This document shows positions 24,993-36,906 of a stretch of DNA of 64,000 nt, one piece after another. The translations under genes and the position numbers were made by a program. Numbering within the stretch: the stretch's first letter is position 1; each line of letters opens with the position of its first letter. The notes below the pieces were generated by a model. That model searched no databases. It was not told where the DNA came from and worked only from the letters and a program-made list of their open reading frames with translations. The DNA is from Rosellinia necatrix (taxonomy: Eukaryota; Ascomycota; Sordariomycetes; Xylariales; Xylariaceae), in NCBI GenBank assembly GCA_021209875.1, contig JAGYVD010000004.1, forward strand, positions 2,356,001-2,420,000, written 5' to 3'.

Positions 24993-27308
24993 TTACTTTC
25001 TACTCGGCTTTGGGGGTTTCCCTACCATCCATGACAATACACCCTTTTGGCCTTTGCTCGGCTTTTTGGCCGGCGGCTTATTGACGGTGACTACATGCGC
25101 AGGTCCAGGTCCAGGTCCAGGCCGTTGTTGCTGCATACCGGGATGAACATGTGGAGGAGGTGGTGGAACGCCGTGTTGCCGAAATTGACTAGGACCAGGC
25201 CTCATGGGACCCCCCCGCTTGAAAAGGCATTCTTGGATGACCCGGAATACCACCGGGGCCAACAGGAGCACCACCACGCCCCATAGCAGCCGGTCCCGGC
25301 CGTTGTTCCATCGGCCACATCTGCATGATCACTTGCCAATCGGGCTCTACTACCTTATCCCAGACCTGTGGGAGAATGATTTCACCGTTTGGTCCGATTA
25401 GATCGTAATGGCCAGCCTGGACATGGGGGCCAATTACATCAACATGCAAGAATGCTTGCTTAATTAGCTCTTCCATACCCTAAGCAATGCGGGATATTAG
25501 CAATGGCGCAGAAAGGGATTCAAAGCTCAAACGTACCTGCCACGTCTGGCAAATATGAAATGGGAAGCTAAACTTCCTTCCGACAGCATCCTTGAAGCGT
25601 ATGGGTGCCTTGTCCTTGCCGAGATTTTTTCGATTTGCCTCCTCTGCTTTTGCTTTTGCCTCCTCGAGAGCTTGTTTTTTAAATGCTTCATCGGCCTTCT
25701 TTTTGGCGTCTTCCGCAGCTTTGGCAGCTTCGGCGGCTGCCTTTTCCTCCGCAATTTTCTTGCGGGCCTCGATCTCGGCTTTGAGCTTTGCCTCTTCTTC
25801 TAGGTTTTTCCTCCACTCCGCCTCTTCTGCAGCTCTCTTAGCCGCAGCCGCCTTTGCTTCTTGTTCAGCTTTGATAGCTGCTTCCAACCTAGCCTTCGCG
25901 GCAAGCTCGGCTGCGGCTGCGGCCTCAGCCTCCCTCTTTTGTCTCTCTTCCGCAGCCTTGCGCTCGGCCTCCAACCTATCACGTGCCTCCCGTTCAAGGC
26001 GAGCGAGTGCTTCTGCCTCCCTTTGAGCCTGCTCAGCCGCTGCCTTGCGCCCAGCCTCGTATCTATCATGCGCGTCTCGTTCGAGCCGAGCGAGCGCCTC
26101 CGCCTCTCTTCTGGCCCGTTCAGCGTCCGCCTTGCGCTCAGCTTCTATCTTGTCACGTGCGTCCCGCTCAGCGCGGGCCACAGCTTCGGCCTCTCTTTTG
26201 ACTCGCTCTGCCTCCGCTCTGCGTTCAGCCTCAACAGCTTCGCGTGCTGCCTTGTCAGCCTCCCTTCGCGCATCTTCAATCTCCTTCTTGGCCTTGTCCA
26301 GTGCAATCCTTCGCTCTTCTGCACGAACCTCTTCATCTCTCCGCATCTGTTCCATTTGGTTTTTAAATGCTTGTTCTGCCTCCTTCCTGATACGCGCTTC
26401 GAGTTCTTTCTGCCTAGCCTCCGCTTCCTGTTTTTCCTGGTCTCTCTTAATATCTGCTAATTGTTTTTTCATCGCTTCCTTCTCGGGGTCTTCCTTTGGA
26501 GGCTCGGGGGGGCTTGGCGTCTTCGGCGCAGCGACTTCTGTAGGCGGGGGCGGCGGAGCCTGCCAGTGGTACTGCTGCAGATGGCCTGGCATTTGATACC
26601 CGGGACCAAAATAGTTGCCAGGCCCGCCATACGGCATCATTTCATTCTGTCTTGCCCAGGGGTCATTGCCGTTGAAATAGTTGCCACCAGCCGGCGCGGG
26701 GGCAAAAGGATGGTTCGGGTGACTCGGGTGGTTCCCGCCATATGGCCCGTAAGGAACCACTCGCGACTCGTAGCCGTACGCACCGCCCCCAACGTGACTT
26801 TGAGGGTAGCCCCCAGGCGGCGGGCCCCCACGGCCATAGTAGCCGCCCGTCGGTGGTGCGAACGCACCACCACGGCCGTGGCCGTACTCGTAGTATTCGT
26901 GATCCAGGCTGTCTACAGGTGGGCGAGAGCCCCGATGGTGAGAAGGTGCTCGATGAGTGAGTACGTGCTGTCGAAGGGGCTCGCGTGAATGACGGCTTTC
27001 TGAGCGATGAGGCCTTCCTGGGCTAGAGGCGGAATCCGATGGTTCTAATTCGTCGTCACTATCAGCTATGTCTTCGTCTTCCCAACCTTCGTCGTCGTCC
27101 TCCTCCTCTTCGTCCTCTGCATACGAGGCGCTCTCTCTGCTTGTCTCTACGTGGTCGTGGTCGTGGTCGTGGTCGTAGCCACCGTTGTAATAATCTACAG
27201 GTTGGTGCGAGCGAATGCGAATGCGCGTCCTGGATGTACTGGTTTGTTGAATATTAATCCCGTGTTCCGAGGTTACTTGGGGGGCCAGGGAGCCGCAGCT
27301 TACGACAT
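24993..27308 (-). CDS. Coiled-coil protein with C-terminal ubiquitin-like domain (apparent frameshift)
   Basis: Modelled exons: 27308-27304 (ATGTC only), 27229-25537, and 25479 to the 3' end. A stop-to-stop frame covers exon 2 but has no ATG. Joining the GTAAGC donor after ATGTC to the CATCCAG acceptor gives MSTRIRIRSHQ in phase. Exon 2 holds a DHDHDHDH stretch, an acidic run near residues 35-55, Gly/Pro/Tyr-rich repeats, and then about 250 residues of Ala/Glu/Lys/Arg coiled coil. Its end (RFKDAVGRKFSFPFHICQTWQ) joins GMEELIKQAFLHVDVIGPHV in exon 3, a fungal ubiquitin-like fold. In exon 3 a run of seven C (25210-25216) breaks the frame. Read literally, it stops at 25189 (662 residues). With one base fewer it continues through GQKGVLSWMVGKPPKPSRK to 24993 (727 residues). 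Function is unknown. Confidence 0.75.
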
Positions 27309-27972
27309 TGGAGGTGAAAGAATTGGTTAAATGTCTTTCGCTCGTGACGGCAGACGCAGACGTCGAGGGAGGGCAAAAGAGACGCGAAGAGCAAGGTATG
27401 TGTTAACCACGAATAATACTCCTCTATCGAGCTGTTCAGACAATCTAATTCACACCCCTGCGGGCAGACCAATCACGAGCCCAGGGAAGCGGTGCCTTGA
27501 GGGAAGCCTGGAATTCGCAGAAAGGACACGCAGGGCGGTCGATGGCCAAAACGTGTGGTATATGCGGGAGTCAGTGGGCGATGACTGGTTGTCTGACGGG
27601 TAGGGATAGCAACAATAGCGGCAGGAATAGCGGCGGGGTGGCAAGACGATGGTAGTGAAAAACTACTGGGCTAGGTATTCGACACAGTGGTGCAGGATTT
27701 GACCGCTGGGATGCTGGGCCGGAGACTAGCAAGTAAGGGATGGGAGCTCTTTTAATAATAACAAGGTTCTCCGAGCCGCTCTTTCGTTCCGTGGCCAGAA
27801 CGGGGCGTGGGTAATCCTTGCTCGAGGGAGCGAGTGGTATGTGTTGGGTTGGGCGTGAAAAATGGTTGGATTGGGTTGCTGCAAGATTCGCGGTGTGGGA
27901 ATGCGGGCGGGCGATTCAAGTCGTCGAGAGAGCAAGAGAGCGGGGGTGCAAATACCCAGTAGGTACAGGTGG

Positions 27973-28011
27973 GTGCCCAGTGCAGGTGCCTAGTGCAGGT
28001 GCCCAGTGCAG
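27973..28011. repeat. 13-bp tandem repeat, GTGCCCAGTGCAG
   Basis: Three contiguous copies, the middle one with T for C at position 6, followed by a partial fourth copy. Non-coding. Confidence 0.9.
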
Positions 28012-30370
28012 GTGCCTGGGTCTGCCTCCCAGACGTAGGTAAGGTAGGTGAGGTGGTCCGTTCCAGTCGTGCCGCCACGATGGGCCCTGTCTTGCCAGTA
28101 GAGGGAAGGACGGGGGAGGTCGCTACACGTAGCAGCGGCCCAGGTTGCCCCTTGAGAACCCAATAGACCTCGGTGCCTATGCAGGTAGTCGAGGGTATGC
28201 ACGTATGTGGTCTGTATGCATGCGACTAACCGGGCCTTCTCCACCCGTCGGCAGTGCGTGCGTGCCCGGAGCGGATCTTTTTGGGTCTCTTATTTGGGTC
28301 AGCACCAATAAAGTACCTGTGAAGTGACGGTTCTAGAATATGTCTTGCGTGAGAAGAGAAAACAAAGCCCGTACGGAGACCCTCTCGCGGAGGCTGGAAA
28401 GCCACAGTGAGAGGGGAGGGGCGGGGGGTTGCGACAGGAGGGAGGTTCTGATGCGCAATGCGAAGCAACGTTTACCACCGCCTCCTTTCTTCCCTTGTGT
28501 GTCGGGACGCGAAGGAATCGGCAACGGTGGCAGAGTCAGAGGGGGTCGACCGGTAGATATACACGCGCACACAGCACCGAGGAGGCACTAGCAACCTCAC
28601 GAGCCGGTGTCAGCAGCGTGCGGCGAGGGGTGTGCCTGTGGTATGCAACTAATAGGGCACACATAGCACCCAGGAACAGCACCTCAGCCATGCAGACTGT
28701 GTAAGTCAGTCGACCTACATAATACACTACATGTCTCCCTCCTCCATCTAGCGCATGCGCGGAGCAAGGAGCGGTGGGCCCTGTAGGTAAGACGATGGAA
28801 GGGGAGATTTGCGAGCTGGGCAAATCGGAGGCCAGGAAAAGACGTACCCAAGGGATGACCAAGGCATAACATCCAATTTAGTGCCTCCAGGCGGCCAGGT
28901 CGCAGCATACCCGGTCCGTCTACGTATTGGGTAGGTAGGGGGAAACGGGCGACCGACCGGCCTGGATCGGATTCCACGATGCACCTCTTATCTCTTATAT
29001 GCTTGCATTGAATAAGAGGGGTTCGACCAAACGACCTTAAAGAACTCCGACTTCCCAAGGTTCCATGGCTGTTCGTACGTCCAGACACAGACAGATATGA
29101 TCATCCTACGTTTTAACAAACTTGTGCTCGGGGACTAGGCTAAGGTGCGTCGCCTAATTCGACTTATACTAGCATTAGGTACCGCGTAGGCATGAGCTAG
29201 ATGAAGGCGTCTCGTCTCGTTGGGTACGGGAATCAGTGCATACAAGTATGAGAGGGGCTGCGCTATCCTATTGACAGTCGTCTCTTGGAATCTAGCACTT
29301 GTCTAGGTGACGACTGTCTGGGGCCCCAAACAAAGAGGCACATTGGGCAGGGTGCAGCTGTGTGGCATATCCAGTGACAACCTCGGATATGGGGGATTCT
29401 CTAGGCCGGCGAAGAGAGAGGAGCAAAGTAGCCCACGTTGACGCCGGCCGAGGCGAAGCCAGAAAGTACGAGGAGAATGAGGGCTAAGTGGGCTTTTAGA
29501 TGAGATGAGTCGTTCACACGCTCACACGGGACGGATGGGGCCGTCAAGCTTTGGTGGCAGTGCCAGGAGCACCACGTGAGTGAGGACCGATAATGAGTGG
29601 ACTCGGGCTGAGAAAGGGACCAAAGGAGACCTGAGATCATACAACGGTGCTGGTGTAAGACCTGGTGTCTGTGAGACTACCTGCCCGGCATAGGTACAAC
29701 GCCGTTGGGATCGTAGCCGTGGCAGATACAGCCCTGCCCTTGTGCCCTTGTGCTCTTGTCCGGGTTCTGCGAGCTGTTCGCCACCTCAAGAGATTCTACC
29801 ACACCAGTCTAAGTAGAATGCAAGAGAGGTTTGTTTATCCACTCTTGAGAGACCCCGTTGTGGTTTGGTAGCCTCGACCAGGGACAGCCATTGCCGCGCA
29901 TTGCATATACACCAGAAAAGAAATCTGCAAATCCTCTCACGCCCCCATCATCCCGTGTATGCTGCATTCAATAAATCCCCCGTCGCCTAGTCCGTGAAGT
30001 GCGCTCTGGTTACCTTATTCTGTCGCTCCGGTACCTTGCGATTCAAGTATTGCCATCGGTCTATTCTCCCACCTCAAATGCCCTAGTTGGGGGTGTCGTT
30101 ATTGTGGCATGTTGTTCCGCGAAGAGGCGAAAAGGTGGAGGGACGAAGAGACGCTTATTAAGACCAGGACCCGGAGACACCTTGGCTGTGTTTTTCTGCA
30201 TAGACCCATACCCGCTTCCTGCCCCTTGCTATCAAAGAAAAGCCCGGCATAAGTGGAAGGGTAACCAGAACCTATCGCGATAAAAGTCAATACGGCCCCA
30301 TCGCGGCATCGCATGCACCACGAACGTATGGATCGATGCCTGGTGCCTGGCACGGTGTCATCATGCGCTT

Positions 30371-30413
30371 GTATGTGTATGTGTGTATGTATGTATGTAC
30401 GTATGTATGCATG

Positions 30414-30448
<35 letters not shown>

Positions 30449-30460
30449 GTATGTACGTAC
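30371..30460. repeat. (TATG)n / (GT)n compound microsatellite
   Basis: Tracts of TATG/GTAT merge into about 13 GT units and then GTATGTACGTAC. Non-coding. Confidence 0.95.
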
Positions 30461-31567
30461 TTGGTTGGTGCAATAGTTAGTTACTGAGAGGTAAGTCGTA
30501 CAGCAACTGTCAAGAGCACACACAGCCTCTGCCTCTAGATAGTGGTACCGAGATTGATCGGTGAAAAACCATGCCACCAGGTGCACTTTCTAGGTGTCAT
30601 AGACCCTTGCAAAAAAAAGGTGTCTGTCACACAAGGCAATACATTGTCAAGCCGGGACGTTCTCGTTGATAGGGTCGCTGAATGCTACAAATACTTTACC
30701 TGCCTACGCAAACCGCCTTCTACATCACCGCTTAGTCTGACCCTGGCATGACACACCCGAAGCGCGATTCCGGTGGGCAAGAGGTGGATGCGACAACTCA
30801 TCGATGCATCCAACCACCAACCGCGCGATGGCCGTATACGGAAACCGTGTGTTGCCAGCAAAGACGGAGTGCCCCATCGCCTCAGGTAGACGTCGCTCCC
30901 CCGAAGCGGGTAGCGGCGAGATATGGGCGTTCATATCGGACGGGTGCAGCGCTCACACCGGCTACCTGGACCCATCTTGGTCCATCACAGGGGTTGTTCG
31001 ATCTTGATTCGTAGCAGCCCGAGTTATATCTACTACCGACACACAGAACACAACAATGTTCAATATTTTAAATTCCGTACATAAATCAGCCGTGAGCGGA
31101 CAAGGGCACGAGGGCTGCGCGTGATTGGCTGGTTGAGATACGACGCGTGGTAGCAATTAGTATTAAATCAAATTACGGCTATTGCCTGAGGTGTTGAGAC
31201 ATGTCGAGGGATGATAAAGAGAAGCCACTGGAGCCACGTGCACGGATAGAATACAGATCGATGGATGCGATTCTGGTGCTGGGAGGCTTCTATCTGGAAC
31301 AGCTTTCTGCCCAACGTCCCGCCAGGCTGCCTCGGATTCATACATAGGGCTCCAACCGGGACTCATACGCGTTCTACCACGCATGCACCGTTGTGCATTC
31401 TGTGTGTGGGCTGTAGCCTCATTTGCAGGCCCACCTCGACGGGAGTACCAAATATGAATCGACGCTGGACACGGAATACAGGGAAAGTCACCGTACATGC
31501 AGCAAATCCTATCTGTCCGGTTAACATCGAATCCAATTCGACCATCCAGAGTCAAAATGATGACCCA

Positions 31568-32698
31568 TCACCTAATAGTGGCCGTTGAATATGATTCAAG
31601 AAGCTCTCGTGCTGCTACAATCTCGGCTTTTTCGTAGCCCTGCCAATCCTTTTCGCCAGCTGAATGGCGGCGAATGATTTCCGCGAGCTTTTCAGTGGCT
31701 GTCTCATCGAGCTTTTGTAGAGTACCGGATGCTGGGACACTCCATTCCTCTGATTCCGTCTGTTTCAAAGCTTTTGAGGTTGGCCCGGTGAGCAATAGCT
31801 GGGTAGTCTGATTTGACATTAATGGCCAGTAGGCATAATCGGGTGTATAAACGCGTACCATTTTAAGACCATAATAACCTCGCAGATAGTTGTCGCACAG
31901 TTCAATACTACGACAAAATCGCTTTAAAGCCTCCGTGAGTCGTTTAGATGCATCGGATGTTTTTGCCGCCATAAGCAGTATCTCGCCCAGGCGGGCATGT
32001 ATCTGGAGGGATAATATAAGCGTGACGACAACATGCGGGATTGGAGATTACAGACATTCCATGCATTGGGTTGTAAAATAAGCACTTCTTCTTGGGCAAA
32101 AATGGCCTGTGAATATAAGCCTTGCGCCAGATATAGATCGGCCAGCTCGGCCCATGCCTCTGCATCGGTGGGGGACATATCCAACAGTGAGCTCAGGGCA
32201 TTCACGGCCTCTGAAGTACGGCCCATGGATTTCAATAATGCAGCACGTCGCTTTGCTATAGGCTGGGTTTAACATGTCAGCACCCAATTATTCTGAGGTC
32301 CGATCAGTGGTTCTACCTACTAAGTTTGGAGGATTTTCCTGTAGAATCTGATCGTATTCATGAAGAATTAGCTCAAGGGCGGTGGTGTCGGTAGCTGTTG
32401 CTTCCTTAAGAAGGCCATTCAAAGCCATGACACGTTCATTATCGTCACCAAATCTGTTTACCAGCCTGCCTAGGCATTCGCGTGCAGATTCGTCATGGCC
32501 AGTCCGAAGACATGAGAGCATTAGGTTCTCATATACCGTCCACAACTCTTGTGTTTCGGAGGTCGAGAGCATGGACGTGAGGAGAGAGGTTGATATAACA
32601 CCTGGAGAGTTCTTGAGGATGCTAAGGGCCTGCTCCGAATGATGCGAGGCTGTGGCTGGAGGAAGATGGCTGGGGGGTTGGAGGAGTGAGGAAGACAT
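31568..32698 (-). CDS. EMC2: ER membrane protein complex subunit 2 (EMC2), TPR protein
   Basis: Three exons, 32698-32321, 32262-32056 and 32002-31568, give 339 residues, all junctions in phase 0. Intron 1 (58 bp) uses GTAGGT with branch GTGCTGAC. Intron 2 is 53 bp with a weak GTCTGT donor, chosen because it alone joins LQPNAWN to IHARLGEILLMAA. The protein is a TPR solenoid. Blocks include YDQILQENPPNLPIAKRRAALLKSMGR, EAWAELADLYLAQGLYSQAIFAQEEVLILQP and FCRSIELCDNYLRGYYGLKM, in the order and spacing of EMC2 (yeast Emc2, fission yeast Oca3). EMC2 is the cytosolic scaffold of the ER insertase for tail-anchored and multi-pass proteins. It is divergent from AP-3 delta across an 827-bp spacer filled with TAGG/CCTA repeats. 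Confidence 0.9.
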
Positions 32699-33525
32699 GA
32701 TGGGGTGTGTTTGAAATACGGCTAGTTCAGTGTGTAGAGATGTCAGGTCATTGAGCGGCTTGCGGTGATGAGCGACCTGGATAGCGAGGCGGCGATATGA
32801 TACCGGTAGATAGATGGTACTGGGTTTTCTGTCAAGTGCCGGAGTCGTGTTTCGATGTTGGATGAGGCTTGATTGGACGCCTGCTGGCTTCTGGTGAAAT
32901 GCTGTTGTCTCGGTCCCAGCTGTTGGATGATGACGCCGGGGCCATCTGTTTGGTAAGTAAGTAGGTAGTTAGTAGGTAGGTAGGTACTTAAGTAGTTAGG
33001 GTATCTCAGTGCTATCGATGCTACAGACTAGGTAACGCTTAAAAGGCGGGTAACCTCACACTCAGGGCGTCCCACTTTTTGAATCACTACCTAAGGTACT
33101 TATATAACTACTACCTACCTAGGCAGTTAAGTACTTAACCTACCTAGGTAGGTAGGCTAGGTAAGTAAGTACCAGCCAGCGTTGCTGTACGTGGGGTTGA
33201 GTGTCCGGCTGTCTTGTGAATCTATCTTTCGTAATCACTTGTCCCGCAGGCACACACACGCCTCGACTTCCTACCTGCCTACCTACATACCTGCCTACTA
33301 CCAAAGTACATACCTACCTACGCACACCAGAGCTACTTATATCCATTTCCATCGAAACCGCACACGCATAGCCTACACTCAGCTATTTATTCGGCCTACT
33401 GCGACGATGCTTTCCCTTAATACACACTTACCCAGTTCTCCGGACTTATAGATGCGTCCCCGCCCTTCCTAGATTAGATATACGCAGGAGGAATTGGCGC
33501 CGCCGACGTGCGGCCCGAGTCCATC
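32699..33525. promoter_or_regulatory. Divergent promoter region, EMC2 / AP-3 delta, repeat-filled
   Basis: Within this spacer about 375 bp (32951-33325) consist largely of AAGTAGGTAG, TACCTACC and CCTAGGTAGG words in both orientations, including palindromic centres such as TAAGTACTTA. Two short upstream ORFs starting at 33408 and 33452 could lie in the AP-3 delta leader. Confidence 0.55.
32951..33325. repeat. Large TAGG/CCTA palindromic cluster
   Basis: Three sub-clusters (32951-33000, 33085-33178 and 33268-33325) of head-to-tail TAGG or CCTA units that switch strand at CCTAGG or GTAC centres. Together they make one of the densest such regions in the window. Confidence 0.85.
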
Positions 33526-36500
33526 ATGTGCGTTCTCCTGTGTTGCTGGCAGCTCCTCGGACGTCTTGCGGTATTGGAGCAGCTTGCTGATGGGATAGCA
33601 GGTTTGAAAAATCCTTGTATGACCTCATTAGAGGCCTAAGAAGCCACAAGGGCAACGAGAAGGAGTATATCCAGAACTGTTTGAAAGAATGTCGCGCCGA
33701 AGTCCGTAGCCAGGACCTGGGTTAGCCGCCCCTTCTCGGACTGATGTTAACCTCGCGCTGATGAAAACCCATCGTTTGCCCTAGACCTGAAGGCTACCGC
33801 CCTGCTAAAGCTAATATACTTGGAAATGTTCGGTCATGATATGTCTTGGGCGTCTTTCAATGTCCTCGAGGTTATGGCCTCCCCCAAGTATCACCAGAAA
33901 CGTGTTGGCTATCTCGGCGCAATCCAAAGCTTTCGCCCCGATACAGAGGTTTTGATGCTGGCCACAAACCTCCTCAAGAAGGTAGGCTTCCCCTGGTCCC
34001 CTTTACATGTGGTATCGCTGACCCGGTTCCTTAAGGATTTGGTGGCGACATCGATGACCACCATCGCTCTCCCCATCGTTACCCTCCCCCACGTTATCAC
34101 GCCGTCCCTCGCGCTCTCTGTCCTACCAGATATCCTGCCTCGCCTGAGTCACACCAATTCCGCTATTAGAAAGAAAACAATCGTCACCCTCTACAGACTC
34201 GCCTTAGTATATCCCGAGACGCTGCGTGCTGCGTGGCCTAAGATTAAGGAGAGGTTAATGGATAAATCCGAAGACCCGAGCGTCACCGCTGCCATTGTAA
34301 ATGTTATTTGCGAATTAGGATGGCGCCGACCCCACGATTTTCTCTCTTTGGCCCCTAGACTCTTCGAACTACTTGTTGATAGTGGTAATAACTGGCTGGC
34401 AATTAAATTGATAAAGTTGGTATGGCCATCTTGTTGCCCCCGCCCCCTGTTTCGACCCTAACTGACATGCTAAAGTTTGCTACTCTCACACCTCTCGAGC
34501 CCCGGCTTGTTCGGAAGCTCTTGCCCCCGTTGACCAGTATCATCCAAACAACTCCTGCTATGTCCCTGCTGTACGAGTGCATCAATGGGATTATACAGGG
34601 TGGAATTTTGGGGAGTGGGGACGACACCACTGGGAAAGAAGAGATTGCCTCGCTTTGTGTGAACAAGCTCCGGAGCATGATTATGGTCGATGGAGACCCC
34701 AACTGTAAGTTTTCGATAACCACGGAGATATACATTTTCTTACGTGCAACGTATAGTGAAGTATGTGGCGCTTCTTGCTTTCAATAAGATTGTTGATACG
34801 CATCCTTGGCTCGTTGCACAACAGGAAGATGTTATTCTAGAATGCATTGACAGTGCAGACATATCTATTCGCATAAAAGCTTTAGATTTGGTCCAGGGCA
34901 TGGTTAGCAGCGACAATCTGGTTTCTATTGTCAGTCGTCTCATGAGACAGCTCAAACTATCAACAATAGATCGCAAAAATGAGACAAATACGTCAAACGG
35001 CAATCTCGGAGACTCAGACGATGACGATATAGACGGAGCGGCTAACTCCTCGCAAAAGGCAACCGAACGAGTGCCGCCGCTTCCGGATGATTACAGGGTC
35101 GACGTGATCAGTCGAATCTTGAACATGTGTTCCCAGAGCAACTACGTTCACCTCACCGAATTCGAGTGGTATATAGATATACTGACTCAACTCGTACGTG
35201 TTGCTCCAATGCCGAGGAAGGTAGATGATATGGAAGCTCTTTTGAATACCGGAAAGTTCAATTCGAGTGACATATCTGAGAAGATCGGCAACGAATTGAG
35301 GAACGTCGCCGTGAAGGTCCAAGCTGTCCGTGGCGCCTGCGTATCAGCTGCGGAGATTATCGCAACCCAACTCAAAACCGATGCACCCATAGGCCATTCG
35401 CTCAGTTCGGGGGCATTGGGGCCAGTCGCTTGGATTATGGGAGAGTACGCTACCGAGCTAGAAGCCCCAGATGACACGCTAGAGGTATTGCTCCAGCTAA
35501 TACCAAAAATGGCCTCACCAGAACCACTTGCTATTATCCTTCAGGCTGCTATTAAAGTTTTCTCATTGACCTCAGGAGATCACAACGTGCGATGGAGTGC
35601 GGTACACAAATCCAAAATTCTCCTCTCGATGGCTCGCATTGTTCACACTTTCGAAGCGTTAACTCTTCACCCCAACTTAGAAGTCCAAGAACGTGCAGTA
35701 GAATTCACCGAGTTACTTAAATTGACAGCAGAAGCTGCATCTGCGCAGGAGGCATCGACTGAGATGGTCCATCAAGACACTCCGCTCCTACTTACCCAGG
35801 CGATGCCGTCTTTATTTGTTGGCTGGGAATTAAAGTCAGTTGCTGCTGGCGCGCAGAAGAATGTGCCTATCCCTGAAGGGTTAGATCTCGATGAACCTAT
35901 TAACCCAAACCTCAACTTCCTTCTGTCGTCCGCTGAATCTTTGTCGATGCCAGGCGACGAAGGCGATGAGTTTGACACGTACTACTACCAACAACCGCCT
36001 GCTACCAGTATTGCCTCTGAACCGGCGATTACACGCTTAGCGGATGAGCGGCATGATATAGCTAATTCTTATCAACAGCCATCTGAGGCATCTTATCTTG
36101 ATGCCGACATAGTGGCTAGACGGAAGTTAGATCGATTGGAAAAGAACCGAGATGACCCATTCTATATTCAGGAAGCCGGCTCCATACAACGGTCTTCAAC
36201 GCCTATACACAATATTCTACAAAACTCCAACGGCCCTGACTTGGATGTTGATTCGATCCCTATTATGGAACTCGATCTCACTAAGATGGGTGCTGAGGCG
36301 AGCCATGCTCCGACGAAGCTATCTAAGTCTCCGCGGCCAAAACCGCGCCAACGGATTGTCATCGATACGGACGAAAATCTTGCCAGCAGTGGCCAAAGTA
36401 CACCTAAGAACGGCTCTGAGAACGACTCAGGGTCCCTCGTTTCGAAAGCGGCGCGTGCTAGGCGGCTCAAACAGTCTGTCCTGGGTGTCGATTCAACAAA

Positions 36501-36906
36501 TATTGGAGCACTAACCCTCGAAGGTAGTGTCGACGGCGGCGCCTATGATCCTGAGGCCCAACGGCGCGAGGAGGCTGAAATGGCACTGGCCATGAAAGAA
36601 GTCGAGCGTTTACGGCTTGAGATGCAACGCGCTAATGAACGAATTCAAGTCGCGCAGGGAGTCAACGCAGCAGGTACCGTCGTTAAGAAGAAGAAGAAGA
36701 CATCTAAGATGAAAAAGATATCTGCCGCTGCCGTCGAAGAACGCGATGGTGAAGAGGCCGTGGAAGGGGCCAAGATGGCTAAGAAGAAAAAGAAGGAGAA
36801 GGTCGCGGCTATCGACGATATTGCCGACAACGCGCAAGTAGGAGCAGAGCAAAACGCTGTAAGGCCAAAGAAGAAAAAGACAAAGCCACCGGTTGAAATC
36901 GAGTAG
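33526..36906 (+). CDS. APL5: AP-3 complex subunit delta
   Basis: Five exons, 33526-33527, 33602-33720, 33785-34419, 34476-34704 and 34757-36906, give 1044 residues. The start codon is split: exon 1 contributes AT, and exon 2 begins G TTT GAA, giving MFEKSLYDLIRGLRSHKGNEKEYIQ. The intron has GTGCGT, a TTGCTGAT branch point and a GATAGCAG acceptor. An in-frame TAG lies upstream with no ATG between. The next join gives SQDLDLKATALLKLIYLEMFGHDMSW, the adaptin trunk signature. HEAT-like adaptin repeats fill the first 600 residues. The remainder is hydrophilic, with charged coiled coil and several KKKKK clusters at the C-terminus, as in fungal delta subunits. AP-3 directs cargo from the Golgi or endosome to the vacuole. 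Confidence 0.92.

Larger units (their letters stand above)
27309..31567. other. 4.3-kb gene-poor region upstream of the ubiquitin-like gene
   Basis: This is the largest gene-free stretch in the window. It lies between the 5' end of one minus-strand gene and the 3' end of another (EMC2). Short frames on both strands carry no recognisable domain and lack consistent splice signals. A 13-bp tandem repeat lies at 27973-28011 and a (TG)n/(TATG)n microsatellite at 30371-30460. I saw no transposon ends or retroelement motifs by eye. Confidence 0.5.

Noticed and set aside
25592..26596. Plus-strand Ser/Leu-rich frames of up to 199 codons
   Set aside because: They are shadows of the Ala/Glu/Lys coiled coil on the other strand.
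31163..31588. Opposing frames of 130 and 107 codons downstream of EMC2
   Set aside because: No motif, overlapping on both strands, no splice signals.
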